Assembly: GCA_002084435.1 (NCBI GenBank)
Contig: NBLG01000002.1
Coordinates: 1-52,011 of the forward strand
Direction of reading: 5' to 3'
Source of the DNA: Tenericutes bacterium 4572_104
GTDB lineage: Bacteria > Bacillota_I > Bacilli_A > Izemoplasmatales > UBA5603
Length of the DNA stretch: 52,011 bases
Below, in pieces: positions 34,892 through 44,159 of this stretch. The position numbers and the translations under genes are program-made. Positions within the stretch are counted from its first letter, which is position 1. Each line of letters opens with the position of its first letter. The notes under the pieces are model-generated. The model did not search any database, was not told the origin of the DNA, and saw only the letters and a program-made list of their open reading frames with translations.

Positions 34892-35947
34892 TTACTCCTC
34901 ATCTATTAAATTTCTTACATCCCCCATAATAGCTCTTGGGACAGGTAAATCAATCATTGTTTTTAGTCCTGGCTTAGAGTTAATAACATGAGGAATCATA
35001 TTAACACAGATTGCAATAGTCCCAATTCCTCCTTCAACTTCAGGAACATTTGAAAGATTAATAGCAGGCTTGCCCTCAATTCTAACATAATCTCCAGTGC
35101 TTACACCTTCAGTTTCTGGTTCTATTTGTTGAGGATGAACCATTTCTATAATTCTTCCATTAGATAGTTTTGCTACACTTTGCATATTCACTCCAGCAAC
35201 ATTTCCCGCTTTAGCAAAACCATATTTTGATTTTCTATCAACAGAAGTAATAATAGGAGACATTGTTTGATTAAATTTTAAAACATCTAAACCTAAAGCT
35301 TTAGCTATCATATGTGTAGATTCAATAAAACCAACATGTCCTGAAATTTCAGATTTCTTTAATTTATCATTGAAATCAGAAACAGTTAAACCTACACCTT
35401 GTTCTTCCATAACTGTAGGTCCAAAAGGAGAAAGTGAATTTATTCTAGATATTTTCATATCTAAAACATCTTCCATAACCCCTGTCATAAATATAGCTAA
35501 GAGATCCATCATCATTCCTGGATTTACACCAGTTCCTAAAATAGTCACTTTATTTTCTTTAGCTAGTTTATCCATTTCTTCAGATAACTCGGGTTCTTTA
35601 GCATAAGGAAATGCCATTTCTTCTGCAGTACTGATAACATTACATCCGTGTTCAACTATCAATTTGATTTTAGTAAATGCATTTTTAGTAAATGAATCAG
35701 TAGCTAGAAGAACAAGATTTGGTTTCTCTTCTTTTAAAATTCTTTCTATATTAGCTTCAATTATAACATCATGGTCATATGGATTTTCCATATTCAAAAG
35801 CTTAAATATACTTTTATTATTAAATTCAATATAAGTATCAGAAACACCTACTATATCAAATCCTTCCTTTTTAAGTATCATTTTTGCCATTCCAGAGCCC
35901 ATAGCTCCGAATCCCCAAATTGCTATTTTAACTTTGTCTTTTTTCAT
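34892..35947 (-). CDS. ord: 2,4-diaminopentanoate dehydrogenase
   Basis: A 351-residue NAD(P)-dependent dehydrogenase. The Rossmann loop is IWGFGAMGSGMAK (residues 10-22), followed by a dihydrodipicolinate-reductase-like C-terminal domain. It oxidatively deaminates 2,4-diaminopentanoate to 2-amino-4-oxopentanoate, giving ammonia and reduced pyridine nucleotide that Rnf or other enzymes could reoxidise. Its place between fhs and ortAB fixes the assignment. A short dyad (ACAATC-7-GATTGT, 35960-35978) sits just before the start, where the ribosome site is weak. Confidence 0.95.
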   Translation of the reverse strand: MKKDKVKIAIWGFGAMGSGMAKMILKKEGFDIVGVSDTYIEFNNKSIFKLLNMENPYDHDVIIEANIERILKEEKPNLVLLATDSFTKNAFTKIKLIVEHGCNVISTAEEMAFPYAKEPELSEEMDKLAKENKVTILGTGVNPGMMMDLLAIFMTGVMEDVLDMKISRINSLSPFGPTVMEEQGVGLTVSDFNDKLKKSEISGHVGFIESTHMIAKALGLDVLKFNQTMSPIITSVDRKSKYGFAKAGNVAGVNMQSVAKLSNGRIIEMVHPQQIEPETEGVSTGDYVRIEGKPAINLSNVPEVEGGIGTIAICVNMIPHVINSKPGLKTMIDLPVPRAIMGDVRNLIDEE

Positions 35948-35959
35948 GTCTTTAAACGA

Positions 35960-35978
35960 ACAATCTCTTCTTGATTGT
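35960..35978 (-). promoter_or_regulatory. Short dyad in the fhs-ord intergenic gap
   Basis: A six-base inverted repeat with seven-base spacer lies 13 bp upstream of the ord ATG and covers the expected ribosome site. It could tune translation or mark mRNA processing; evidence is only the symmetry. Confidence 0.3.
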
Positions 35979-35995
35979 CTTCCTTTCTAGTATTT

Positions 35996-37660
35996 TTAGA
36001 ATAAACCTATAATTTTACCATCGATAACATCCATATCCATATAAGCTCCATGTTTAGGAAGCCCAGGCATTGTCATAACATTACCCATCATAGCGACGAT
36101 GAAACCAGCTCCAAGAGAAGGTTTAAATTCTCTAACTGTAACTGTAAAGTCTCTAGGACGTCCTTTGATTTTACCATTATCCGTAAGTGATAGAGGAGTT
36201 TTCGCAACACATATAGCTAATTTATCCCAACCAAGTTTTTTATAAGTTTCAATTTGTTCTTTAGCTTTATCAGTATAAATAACTTCTTTAGCACCATATA
36301 TACGTCTTGCGATTTCAGATAATTTATCTTCAATAGATAAATTCAAATCGTATAGAATATGTCCTTTATCCTTTTTGTTTTCAATAGTTTCAATTACTTT
36401 TTTAGCTAAATCAAGTCCACCTTCGCTACCTTTTTCAAAAACTTCAGATAAAGAAATAGGATGATTATTTTCTTTAGCCCAGTTAAGCATAAATTCTATT
36501 TCATTCTTAGTATCTGTAGGAAATTTATTTAACGCAATAACATAAGGGAGATTAAATTCTGAAACACTTTCTATATGTTTTTCAAGATTTTGAACACCTG
36601 TCTTTAAAGCTTCTACATTTTCTTCTTTTAAATTATTTTTGTTTACTCCACCATGTAATTTTAAAGCTCTAATAGAAGCTACTAATACAACTAATTCAGG
36701 CATAGTTTCCATAGCTCTCATCTTAATATCCATGAATTTTTCCATTCCTAAATCAGCGCCAAAACCAGCTTCAGTAACTGTATATTTACTAACTTTAGAA
36801 GCATAATCAGTCGCCATAATTGAATTACAACCATGAGCGATATTTGCGAATGGTCCACCATGTATTAACACTGGATTATGTTCTAATGTTTGAACTAAGT
36901 TAGGTTTGAATGCATCTTTTAACAGCATTGTAACAGCACCTGAAACTTGTAAATCTTTTACAGTAATAGGGTCTCCATCCATATTATAAGCAACTACAAT
37001 TTTATCTATTCTTTTTTCTAAATCATTAAGATCTGTAGCTAAACAGAAAACTGCCATAATTTCAGAAGCTACTGAAATATCAAAGCCATCATCACGAGGA
37101 ACTTCTCTTTTTAAACTTAAACCAACTCTAATTTTCCTTAGAGCCCTATCATTCATATCCATAACCCTTCTCCAAATTACTCTTTCAGGGTTTATGTTTA
37201 ATTCATTACCTTGATATAGATGATTGTCTATAACTGCACTAATTAAATTATTAGCTGAAGTTATAGCGTGAATATCCCCTGTGAAATGTAAGTTGATATC
37301 TTCCATAGGAATAACTTGAGAAAATCCTCCACCAGTAGCTCCACCTTTAACTCCCATTACAGGTCCAAGTGATGGTTCTCTTAAACAAATCATTGTTTGA
37401 TAACCTAATTTGTTTAATGAATCACCTAAACCAATAGTAGTAGTTGATTTACCTTCACCAGCAGGAGTAGGGTTGATTGCACTTACTAGTATTATTTTTC
37501 CTCTCTTATTATTTTTAACTTTTTCTAAAGCTTCATAACTAATTTTAGCTTTATAATTTCCATACATTTCAATTTCATCTAAAGTTAGATGAATTTTTTT
37601 TGCTATTTCATTAATTTTAATCATTGAACTTTTTTGAGCTATTTCTAAATCTGTTAACAT
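35996..37660 (-). CDS. fhs: Formate-tetrahydrofolate ligase
   Basis: A 554-residue enzyme of normal length. The P-loop is NPTPAGEGKSTTTIG (K71), with LREPSLGPVMGVKGGATGG, GDIHAITSANNL and HGGPFANIAHGCNS as further hallmarks. It interconverts formate, THF and ATP with 10-formyl-THF. In a histidine degrader the reverse direction yields ATP from the formimino carbon. Its place inside the citrulline/ornithine operon, between carbamate kinase and ord, puts two substrate-level phosphorylation enzymes side by side. Confidence 0.96.
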   Translation of the reverse strand: MLTDLEIAQKSSMIKINEIAKKIHLTLDEIEMYGNYKAKISYEALEKVKNNKRGKIILVSAINPTPAGEGKSTTTIGLGDSLNKLGYQTMICLREPSLGPVMGVKGGATGGGFSQVIPMEDINLHFTGDIHAITSANNLISAVIDNHLYQGNELNINPERVIWRRVMDMNDRALRKIRVGLSLKREVPRDDGFDISVASEIMAVFCLATDLNDLEKRIDKIVVAYNMDGDPITVKDLQVSGAVTMLLKDAFKPNLVQTLEHNPVLIHGGPFANIAHGCNSIMATDYASKVSKYTVTEAGFGADLGMEKFMDIKMRAMETMPELVVLVASIRALKLHGGVNKNNLKEENVEALKTGVQNLEKHIESVSEFNLPYVIALNKFPTDTKNEIEFMLNWAKENNHPISLSEVFEKGSEGGLDLAKKVIETIENKKDKGHILYDLNLSIEDKLSEIARRIYGAKEVIYTDKAKEQIETYKKLGWDKLAICVAKTPLSLTDNGKIKGRPRDFTVTVREFKPSLGAGFIVAMMGNVMTMPGLPKHGAYMDMDVIDGKIIGLF

Positions 37661-37670
37661 AATTTTGTTT

Positions 37671-37693
37671 GCATAATAACTTATTTATTATGC
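37671..37693. repeat. Inverted repeat between arcC and fhs
   Basis: A perfect 9-bp stem, GCATAATAA / TTATTATGC, with five-base loop covers the end of the carbamate kinase gene and the gap before fhs. No T-run follows on the minus strand, so it is more likely an mRNA-processing or stability hairpin than a terminator. Confidence 0.5.
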
Positions 37694-38638
37694 GCTCCTT
37701 TCTTTATTAAAGATTATTCTAGTTCCAGCATTACCATTTAATGCTTCTTTAGCTTGTTCTAATGATGCAATAATTGCAATGCGATTAGGGTCTTTTTCCA
37801 CAAATGATTTTGCAGCTTCTATTTTAGGTAACATAGAACCTTTTAAAAAATGACCTTCATCAATGTATTTCTCTATTTCTTTCAAAGTAATTTCATCTAA
37901 GCTCTCTTCATTAGGTTTGTTAAAATTAATTTTAACCTTATCAATAGCTGTTAAAATTATTAACATATCTGCATTTAGTAAATCAGCTAATTTTGCACTT
38001 GCAAAATCTTTATCAATAACTGCATCCACCCCAATATATTTATTATTTGAACGGATTACAGGGATTCCACCACCACCTACGGTAATAACTAAATGTCCAG
38101 CATCAACTAAAGTTTTGATAATATCAATTTCTACAATATTTACGGGTTTTGGACTAGGGACAATTCTTCTATATCCTCTGCTTGCATCTTCAATCATCTG
38201 ATAACCTTTTGTTTTTTCAAGAATTTTTGCAGTTTCTAAATCATAAAATTTTCCAATAGGTTTAGATGGATGTGTAAAAGCAGAATCAAATTTATCAACT
38301 TCAACTTGAGTTATAATTGTCGCAACGCTTGAAGACATATTTTGATCCTTCATTTCCTTTAGCAATGCATTTTGTAAATGATAACCGATATAACCTTGGC
38401 TCATAGCTCCACATTCAGGAAAAGGCATTTCTGGGTTTGTATTATTTATTGAATGACTTGTTTCAAAAGAAAGATTAATCATTCCAACTTGGGGCCCGTT
38501 TCCATGTGCTAATATAACTTCAAATCCGTCTTTTACTAAATCAACAATTGGTTTAACAGCGTGACTAACTTTTTCAATCTGTTCAGTCGGTGTATGTCCT
38601 AAAGCATTTCCTCCAAGAGCGACAACTATCTTTTTCAT
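37688..38638 (-). CDS. arcC: Carbamate kinase
   Basis: A 316-residue amino-acid-kinase-fold enzyme. VALGGNALG at the N-terminus, HGNGPQVGM, the long [30 protein letters not shown] (here [12 protein letters not shown]) and [15 protein letters not shown] are family hallmarks. It makes ATP and releases ammonia and CO2 from carbamoyl phosphate. It overlaps the upstream transcarbamylase gene by four bases (ATGA), so the two work as a pair. Confidence 0.96.
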   Translation of the reverse strand: MKKIVVALGGNALGHTPTEQIEKVSHAVKPIVDLVKDGFEVILAHGNGPQVGMINLSFETSHSINNTNPEMPFPECGAMSQGYIGYHLQNALLKEMKDQNMSSSVATIITQVEVDKFDSAFTHPSKPIGKFYDLETAKILEKTKGYQMIEDASRGYRRIVPSPKPVNIVEIDIIKTLVDAGHLVITVGGGGIPVIRSNNKYIGVDAVIDKDFASAKLADLLNADMLIILTAIDKVKINFNKPNEESLDEITLKEIEKYIDEGHFLKGSMLPKIEAAKSFVEKDPNRIAIIASLEQAKEALNGNAGTRIIFNKERSA

Positions 38639-39636
38639 TTAGGGTTCCTCATAGTTGCGTACATAATGGCCTTAATAGTATGTAATCTATTTTCTGCTTC
38701 ATCAAATACAACAGATTGGTCAGATTCAAAGACTTCTTCAGTAACCTCCATTGCTTCTAAACCAAATTTTTTATAAATTTCTTGTCCAACTTTAGTTTCT
38801 TTGTTATGAAAAGCTGGCAAACAATGCATAAATATAGCAGTTTCACTTGCAATATTCATTACAGATTTATTGACTTGGTATGGTAGTAATTTATCAATTC
38901 TTTCCTTCCATATTTCTTCAGATTCACCCATAGAAACCCAAACATCAGTATAAATAATATCGGCGTTTTTAGCACCTTCTTCAACACTTTCAGTTAAAGT
39001 GATTGAACCTCCAGAATCCTTAGCTAATTGTTTACAGATATTAACTAATTCATAATCAGGCCATAAATCTTTTGGAGCGCATGCAGTAAAATTCATTCCC
39101 ATTTTACTAGCCCCTATCATTAAACTATTAGCTACATTATTTCTTGCATCACCCATAAAAGTAAAATTAATTTTATCTAAATGCCCAAATTTTTCAATTA
39201 TTGTTAAAAAATCAGCTAATATTTGAGTTGGATGATATTTGTCAGTTAAACCATTCCATACAGGAACGCCTGAATATTCACTCAAAATTTCAACTGTTTC
39301 TTGTTTATACCCGCGATATTCAATACCATCATACATTCTACCTAAAACTCTTGCAGTATCTTTAATTGTTTCTTTCTTACCCATTTGAGAACCAGTAGGC
39401 CCTAAATATGTAACATTCATTCCCAAATCATTTGCGCCTACTTGGAAAGCACACCTTGTTCTAGTAGAATCTTTTTCAAACAGCAAAACAACATTTTTTC
39501 CTTGTAAAGATCTACATTCTGCATTATCTCTTTTCTTAGCTTTTAACTTGGCTGATAAGTTAAGTAAACTAGAAATTTCTTCTCTTGTATAATCTAAAAG
39601 AGTTAAGAAACTTCTTCCATAATATTCGTTATTCAC
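38635..39636 (-). CDS. arcB: Ornithine carbamoyltransferase (catabolic context)
   Basis: A 333-residue transcarbamylase. The carbamoyl-phosphate loop is S57-TRTR61 in [12 protein letters not shown], with ornithine-binding HCLPAFHN near residue 270 and an SMG loop (VSMGES). The enzyme is reversible; as first gene of an operon with carbamate kinase and ornithine-degrading enzymes it should run from citrulline to ornithine and carbamoyl phosphate. No arginine deiminase gene is in the window, so citrulline's source is not shown. The GTG start is supported by GGAGG six bases upstream. Confidence 0.93.
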   Translation of the reverse strand: MNNEYYGRSFLTLLDYTREEISSLLNLSAKLKAKKRDNAECRSLQGKNVVLLFEKDSTRTRCAFQVGANDLGMNVTYLGPTGSQMGKKETIKDTARVLGRMYDGIEYRGYKQETVEILSEYSGVPVWNGLTDKYHPTQILADFLTIIEKFGHLDKINFTFMGDARNNVANSLMIGASKMGMNFTACAPKDLWPDYELVNICKQLAKDSGGSITLTESVEEGAKNADIIYTDVWVSMGESEEIWKERIDKLLPYQVNKSVMNIASETAIFMHCLPAFHNKETKVGQEIYKKFGLEAMEVTEEVFESDQSVVFDEAENRLHTIKAIMYATMRNPK

Positions 39637-39713
39637 AACAATCCTCCTTAAAATTTATGATTAATTTATTATTATAATAAGTTATAAAAAAAAGTGATTT
39701 ACTCGCTACTAGA

Positions 39714-39742
39714 ATTATAACACTAAAGCGCTTACAAATAAA
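39714..39742 (-). promoter_or_regulatory. Ornithine operon promoter with cre-like site in spacer
   Basis: On the minus strand, TTTATT (39737-39742) and TATAAT (39714-39719) are 17 bp apart, upstream of the first gene of the operon. The minus-strand 16-mer TTGTAAGCGCTTTAGT (39722-39737) matches the cre consensus at 14 of 16 positions and covers the spacer, where a bound CcpA-type protein would block initiation. Confidence 0.65.
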
Positions 39743-39841
39743 CAGTAAATTTATGAAAATAAGATATTTAAAAATAAATATGTTTATCATTATAAAAATA
39801 TTAATATATATAGTATAATCTATTTTTGAGGTGAAATACGA

Positions 39842-40255
39842 ATGGCATTAGATAATATTAAATTAAAAATAGACAGTAATTTTATTGGTGAATTAGAATC
39901 ACCTACTGGAAAGATAAAAATTGGTGATCAGATCGATGGTATGGAACCATATCATTTGTTATTTGGCGCTTTAGCTTCTTGTTTTTATTCTACTTTTTTA
40001 GTAATAGCGAAAAAGAAACGATTAAAATTTGATCACGCTGAACTAGAAGTCTTTGGACATAAAGAAACAGGAAAAGAGATTAATCTATTAAAACAAGTCA
40101 CAATTAAAATGATAGTCACAAATCCTAGTAATGAATTGGGTATTTTGAAGAGCGCTGAATTAGGAGCTAAATTTTGTTCTATTCATGAAACTATTAGTAA
40201 AGTAGCTAACATTGATTTAGATATACAATTCAAGCATAACAATAAGTTAAATTAA
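39842..40255 (+). CDS. OsmC-family protein
   Basis: A 137-residue protein of the OsmC/YhfA fold. The two family cysteines are seen in LFGALASCFYST and AKFCSIHETIS, the pair that reduces organic hydroperoxides in Ohr/OsmC enzymes. The glycine- and proline-bearing N-terminus is typical. It is transcribed away from the ornithine operon with GAGGTGAAA before its ATG. Peroxide detoxification is the likely role; several OsmC-like proteins have unproven functions. Confidence 0.85.
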   Translation: MALDNIKLKIDSNFIGELESPTGKIKIGDQIDGMEPYHLLFGALASCFYSTFLVIAKKKRLKFDHAELEVFGHKETGKEINLLKQVTIKMIVTNPSNELGILKSAELGAKFCSIHETISKVANIDLDIQFKHNNKLN

Positions 40256-40277
40256 TTTTATTTTTATATTCATGATA

Positions 40278-40305
40278 TTGAATTTGTTTTTTATATCGCT
40301 ATAAT
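40278..40305 (+). promoter_or_regulatory. Promoter of the C39-like lipoprotein gene
   Basis: TTGAAT (40278-40283) and TATAAT (40300-40305), 16 bp apart, about 50 bp before the ATG. Confidence 0.45.
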
Positions 40306-40356
40306 TAAGATAAGGAATTAATATATATTTAATTTATACAATTTGAAAGGTTAAAT

Positions 40357-41437
40357 ATGAAAAAAACACTTGTATCTCTAATATTATTTCTATTTGTATT
40401 TTTAGTGAGTTGTGTTGAAACAACACTTACTACAGAAAATATTACAACTACATATCAGACAACTAAAGAAGGTGAAACAACAGTGAATATAGAAAACTGT
40501 CAATTAAATGAAACCACAGTTTCAAGTACAGAAACAATTAACGCAAAAGATCTGTGGAACAATAGTGAAGCATGTTCTAATCTTAAGTTAGAAAACGATA
40601 TGATTACGAGAATAGATACCAAAACAGATGGAGAACTTGTTTCAGGAGTCTTTTATATAAACGCTTTTAAAGAATTAGTTCCTTCTTGGAATATTTTAAT
40701 TAACGATAAATCCAATATTACAATTCTAATTTCAGTTGGAAACAATTTAGGATTTAGTAAGTTTTATATTATGTCATCTTGGAGCGAAAGCTATAAAGCT
40801 TCATTTAGCAGTCAAGAAGATGGCTTTGCAAAGGTAAATATAGATACTATAGTTACTAAGTTAGATGATATAGATAGATTTAAAGTAAAAATAGTTTTTA
40901 GAGGTAGAGAAACAAGCGAGACATATTTAAGGAGTATAAGTATTACTACGAAACCATTAAACGATGTATTTAATAATGATGTTTCATTCTTAGTAGAAAA
41001 AGAATTAGCTGTTCCTCCTCACCAACAGATGTCAATACCTCTTATAGGTGGTAAAATTTGTTCACCAACTTCTTTACAGATGTTGTTAAATTATAATAGC
41101 CATTATTTTACTCCAGAGGAAGTAGCTAGTGATGTCTATGATAAAGGGGCAGGAATTTATGGTAATTGGAGTTTTAACGCTAGTTTTGTAGGTGGATTTA
41201 GTGATTTATATTCCCGTGTTGAATATGTTAATACATTAGAAACACTGTCTTATTATATTCAAAATGATATTGCAGTTGCTATGTCGATTATTTAAAAAAA
41301 TAGATGATACTTGGTATGCAATTGTAAATGACCCTGCAGAATATGAAGATTCAGCTGTTAGAAGAGAGTATTTGCTAACTGAATTATTAAATGCTTTTAG
41401 TGGCTATACATATGTAGTATCTACTAATCCGTTATAA
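40357..41437 (+). pseudogene. Peptidase C39-like lipoprotein, broken by internal deletion
   Basis: The N-terminus is a lipoprotein signal (hydrophobic stretch then LVSC, Cys 19) followed by a Thr-rich linker, a beta-sandwich-like domain (PSWNILINDKSN) and a papain-like C39 domain with the catalytic Cys in GGKICSPTS. The frame stops at 41293-41295. The rest of the domain (WYAIVNDPAEYED, VRREY, GYTYVVSTNPL) continues in another frame up to a TAA at 41435. Between the two parts the segment of about 20-30 residues that normally carries the catalytic His (NGH-type) is missing. A deletion plus frameshift is therefore likely, leaving no active peptidase. A truncated lipoprotein may still be made. 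Confidence 0.75.
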
Positions 41438-41441
41438 AAAA

Positions 41442-41468
41442 AACAGCTCAATTGAGTTGTTTTTTTTT
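41442..41468. terminator. Bidirectional terminator between two lipoprotein genes
   Basis: AACAGCTCAA / TTGAGTTGTT palindrome with one G-U pair, flanked by a long A run and a long T run; serves both convergent genes. Confidence 0.8.
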
Positions 41469-42360
41469 AATCCCAAATTAAATCAGCAAAATCAGGATAA
41501 TCTATAAAAGGATTTCTATTGTGCTGGTAAGATTCTATAATATCATTGCGATGACGTTCAAAATCATCAACTGGATCTAAATCATTCCATTCCAACAATA
41601 CAGAAAATAGCCCCATTTCATAATTATCTATATTAGGAATAGTATCAACTAAAGATAAATCATCATACATTACAACCATATAAAGTAAAATTCTTGCAAT
41701 ATCACCCTTTACTTCATCTCTAGGTTCAAAAGCATCTCCTTGACTTACCCAATCAAAATAATCATTTCCTCTTGAACTGTTCATCCCTGGGTCAGCTGGT
41801 TTTAAATTATGTAAATCAGAAGCCATATTAGTTGCTGAATTACTAGCTGAAGCTGGCATTGCAGATTGTGGCCATACATGTTCTCTATTCCAAACACAAG
41901 CACCATTGCAATCCCAAGCACCAGGAACTGAATTAGACATATCTACGTTGTTAATACTGTAATCTGTATCGTTTAAAATAGTTTCGTTATTGCTAGAATC
42001 AAAGAAAGTTACGATCATACCCGAATAATCAATAGTATCATTAATAGTGTAGACTAAATCATCTGGAGTTGTAACTACTAAACGAGATTCATCATAATAA
42101 GTAGTTGAAATTATAGTAGTTGTTTCTTTTGTAGTAAATGTAGAAGTCTCTGTAGTTAAATAGTCAGCAGTAGTAATAACAGTTGAAGTTTCTGTGGTTA
42201 AATAGTCAGTAGTAGTAATAGCGGTTGAAGAATTTGATGAAGTTATAATAACAGTTGTTTCTGGATTAGTAGTAAATTTAAATCCATCACAAGAAGCAAC
42301 TGAAATGGTTGTAAAAATAAGTAAGAATAAAATTAATAATTTTCTTTTAAAGTTATACAT
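41467..42360 (-). CDS. Endonuclease I-family lipoprotein with apparent internal deletion
   Basis: A 297-residue secreted lipoprotein: signal peptide ending VASC24, a Thr-rich stalk with two exact-length 14-residue repeats (residues 48-75), a short Ig-like segment (to about residue 146) and an endonuclease I catalytic core with WNREHVWPQS (157-166), SDLHNLKPAD and SSRGNDYFD. EndoI enzymes degrade DNA outside the cell. The join at P146-G-A-W-D reads as an Ig-domain VPG- sequence running straight into the NGAWDCNGA-like start of the core, so about 100 residues including the EndoI N-terminal region seem lost in frame. Active-site residues H161 and N-containing motifs remain, but activity is uncertain. 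Confidence 0.8.
   Translation of the reverse strand: MYNFKRKLLILFLLIFTTISVASCDGFKFTTNPETTVIITSSNSSTAITTTDYLTTETSTVITTADYLTTETSTFTTKETTTIISTTYYDESRLVVTTPDDLVYTINDTIDYSGMIVTFFDSSNNETILNDTDYSINNVDMSNSVPGAWDCNGACVWNREHVWPQSAMPASASNSATNMASDLHNLKPADPGMNSSRGNDYFDWVSQGDAFEPRDEVKGDIARILLYMVVMYDDLSLVDTIPNIDNYEMGLFSVLLEWNDLDPVDDFERHRNDIIESYQHNRNPFIDYPDFADLIWD
42136..42219 (-). repeat. 42-bp tandem repeat in the lipoprotein stalk
   Basis: Two consecutive 42-bp units (42178-42219 and 42136-42177) encode ITTTDYLTTETSTV and ITTADYLTTETSTF. Such in-frame repeats can change copy number and so stalk length. Confidence 0.8.
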
Positions 42361-42373
42361 ATTTTTCTCCCTT

Positions 42374-43552
42374 TTAGGTTGTTTTTAACAATTTCTTATG
42401 CAATTGATCCATTCCAATCGCCCCTATAGGAGCTGTCACAAAAATAGCCAAAACAGAAATAGTTAAAATTAAATTACCGGCAGGTACTCCCATCGAAAGT
42501 GGAATAGCTCCGATAGCTGCTTGAACTGTAGCCTTTGGCATATATGCCAAACAGCTAAATAGTTTTTCTTTTGTATTTAAACCAGTTTTAGATGTTGCTA
42601 TAAACACAGTAATCATTCTTAAAGATAATGATGCTAAAATTAAAGCTAAAGCTAAAAGTCCTGCACTTCTTATATTAGAAACATCTACTGTAGCACCAAC
42701 TAAAACAAATAACATAATTTCAGCTGCAACCCATATTTTAGAAAACTTATGAGTTAATCTTTCAGCTAACACAGGATATGTTTTAAGTATAGTACTGCCA
42801 AGAGCGATTACAGCCAATAAACCTGAAATAGCAAAATAATCTTTAATGAAATCTTCGAATACAATAACAAAGAATGAAACTCCAAAAATAATTAGAACTT
42901 TAATTGTATCTCGAACATGTATTTTTTTAAATATATAAACTAATAATAAACCAATTAAAATACCTAGTATTAAACTTGAAAAAATAGTTACAGGAAATAA
43001 GAATAACTGTTTAACAACAAAAGTACCAGTTTGATATGCTTGCGAAATAATAGCGAATATTACAATAGCATATATATTATCGATAGAAGAAGCAGCTAAA
43101 ATCATTTGTGGTATTTGCTTATCAGTTCCAGTTTTATTTTGTATTAAATGAATCATTCTAGGAACTACAACAGCTGGTGAAACAGCGGCTACGATACTAC
43201 CTAACATAAATCCTTCTAATGAAGTGATATTAAAGATTAAAGGGGAAACTAAACCAATAAAAACAATTTCAACGGTAGTAGGAATAAAACTTAAAAGAAT
43301 AGTAGGCCTTCCAACCTTTTTAAGGTCTTTTAAATCTAAAGATAATCCAGCTCGAATAAGAATAGCGATTAAAGCAATTTTTCTTAAATCTGAAGAAATA
43401 TTTAGAATATCACTAGATATTTTATCAAATACATAAGGACCTAATATTATACCAGTAATCATAAAAGCTATTAAACCTGGTATTTTAATTTTTTCAAAAA
43501 CAAGCCCTAAAGTTAAGCTGACTATTAATATTAGCGCAATACTATATAACAT
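42374..43552 (-). CDS. Cation/proton antiporter (CPA family)
   Basis: A 392-residue membrane protein with about 12 hydrophobic segments. The N-terminal KIPGLIAFMITGIILGPYV is typical of CPA-type Na+(K+)/H+ exchangers, and the paired helices carry SAVSPAVVVPRM-like (AAVSPAVVVPRM) and LAASSIDNIYAIV with the membrane-buried acidic residue. It lacks the C-terminal RCK/TrkA-N domain of KefB-type systems. It exchanges a monovalent cation for protons; the ion is not readable. It is 13 bases upstream of the endonuclease I gene on the same strand. Confidence 0.85.
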   Translation of the reverse strand: MLYSIALILIVSLTLGLVFEKIKIPGLIAFMITGIILGPYVFDKISSDILNISSDLRKIALIAILIRAGLSLDLKDLKKVGRPTILLSFIPTTVEIVFIGLVSPLIFNITSLEGFMLGSIVAAVSPAVVVPRMIHLIQNKTGTDKQIPQMILAASSIDNIYAIVIFAIISQAYQTGTFVVKQLFLFPVTIFSSLILGILIGLLLVYIFKKIHVRDTIKVLIIFGVSFFVIVFEDFIKDYFAISGLLAVIALGSTILKTYPVLAERLTHKFSKIWVAAEIMLFVLVGATVDVSNIRSAGLLALALILASLSLRMITVFIATSKTGLNTKEKLFSCLAYMPKATVQAAIGAIPLSMGVPAGNLILTISVLAIFVTAPIGAIGMDQLHKKLLKTT

Positions 43553-43643
43553 ATATATTCCCCTTTTTTAAAATTATAAAAATAAAACAAAAATAATTAT
43601 ATGCTTAATTAATATATGTGTCAAGTTTTATAAAATGTTTAAA

Positions 43644-43955
43644 CTAGTTTAAATAAATATCAAACAATCTTTGTATTTTATTGAAGTCTATAAATCTTGA
43701 CTCTCTTAAAATTTCTTTTCCTTCACTAAACACAAGGATTGTAGGAACCGTAAATACTAAGTGTTGCCCTTGAAACAAAGGAATTTCTTCTAAATAAACT
43801 TGGTAATGAGGAATTGATTTATATTCTTTCATGAATTCATTAAGTTTATTACTAAGAGGATTACATACTACACAATCCCTAGTTTTAGCAATTAAAATGA
43901 TTAATTCTTTTTTTACAATTTTTTCAAATTGTTCATAACTTTTTATTGTTTCCAT
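43644..43955 (-). CDS. Thioredoxin-like protein
   Basis: A 103-residue thioredoxin fold with a CVVC motif (TRDCVVCNPL) and a cis-proline segment FTVPTILVFSEGKEI. The missing Trp before the first Cys and the VV dipeptide set it apart from housekeeping thioredoxin; such proteins act as bacillithiol/thiol-disulfide or monothiol helpers, target unknown. It is a single-gene unit with a GGAGAA site. Confidence 0.82.
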   Translation of the reverse strand: METIKSYEQFEKIVKKELIILIAKTRDCVVCNPLSNKLNEFMKEYKSIPHYQVYLEEIPLFQGQHLVFTVPTILVFSEGKEILRESRFIDFNKIQRLFDIYLN

Positions 43956-44107
43956 GATGAATTCTCCTTTACTTGTTAAAAAACATTATACAATAAAATA
44001 CTAAGATTAGCGAAAAAAATTTATTCTTTTAGAACTTCTTTTATAATTATCAATCCAAATATATATAAAAAATATTTTGAATTATCAAAAAGTTAATCTT
44101 AATTAAG

Positions 44108-44136
44108 TTGACATAAAATAATTATTATAATACAAT
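44108..44136 (+). promoter_or_regulatory. Promoter of the DUF134/NifX-like pair
   Basis: Consensus TTGACA (44108-44113), 17-bp spacer and TACAAT (44131-44136). A better-looking TATAAT at 44126 is too close to the -35. Confidence 0.6.
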
Positions 44137-44159
44137 AAAGACTGCGAAGGAGAATAAAA

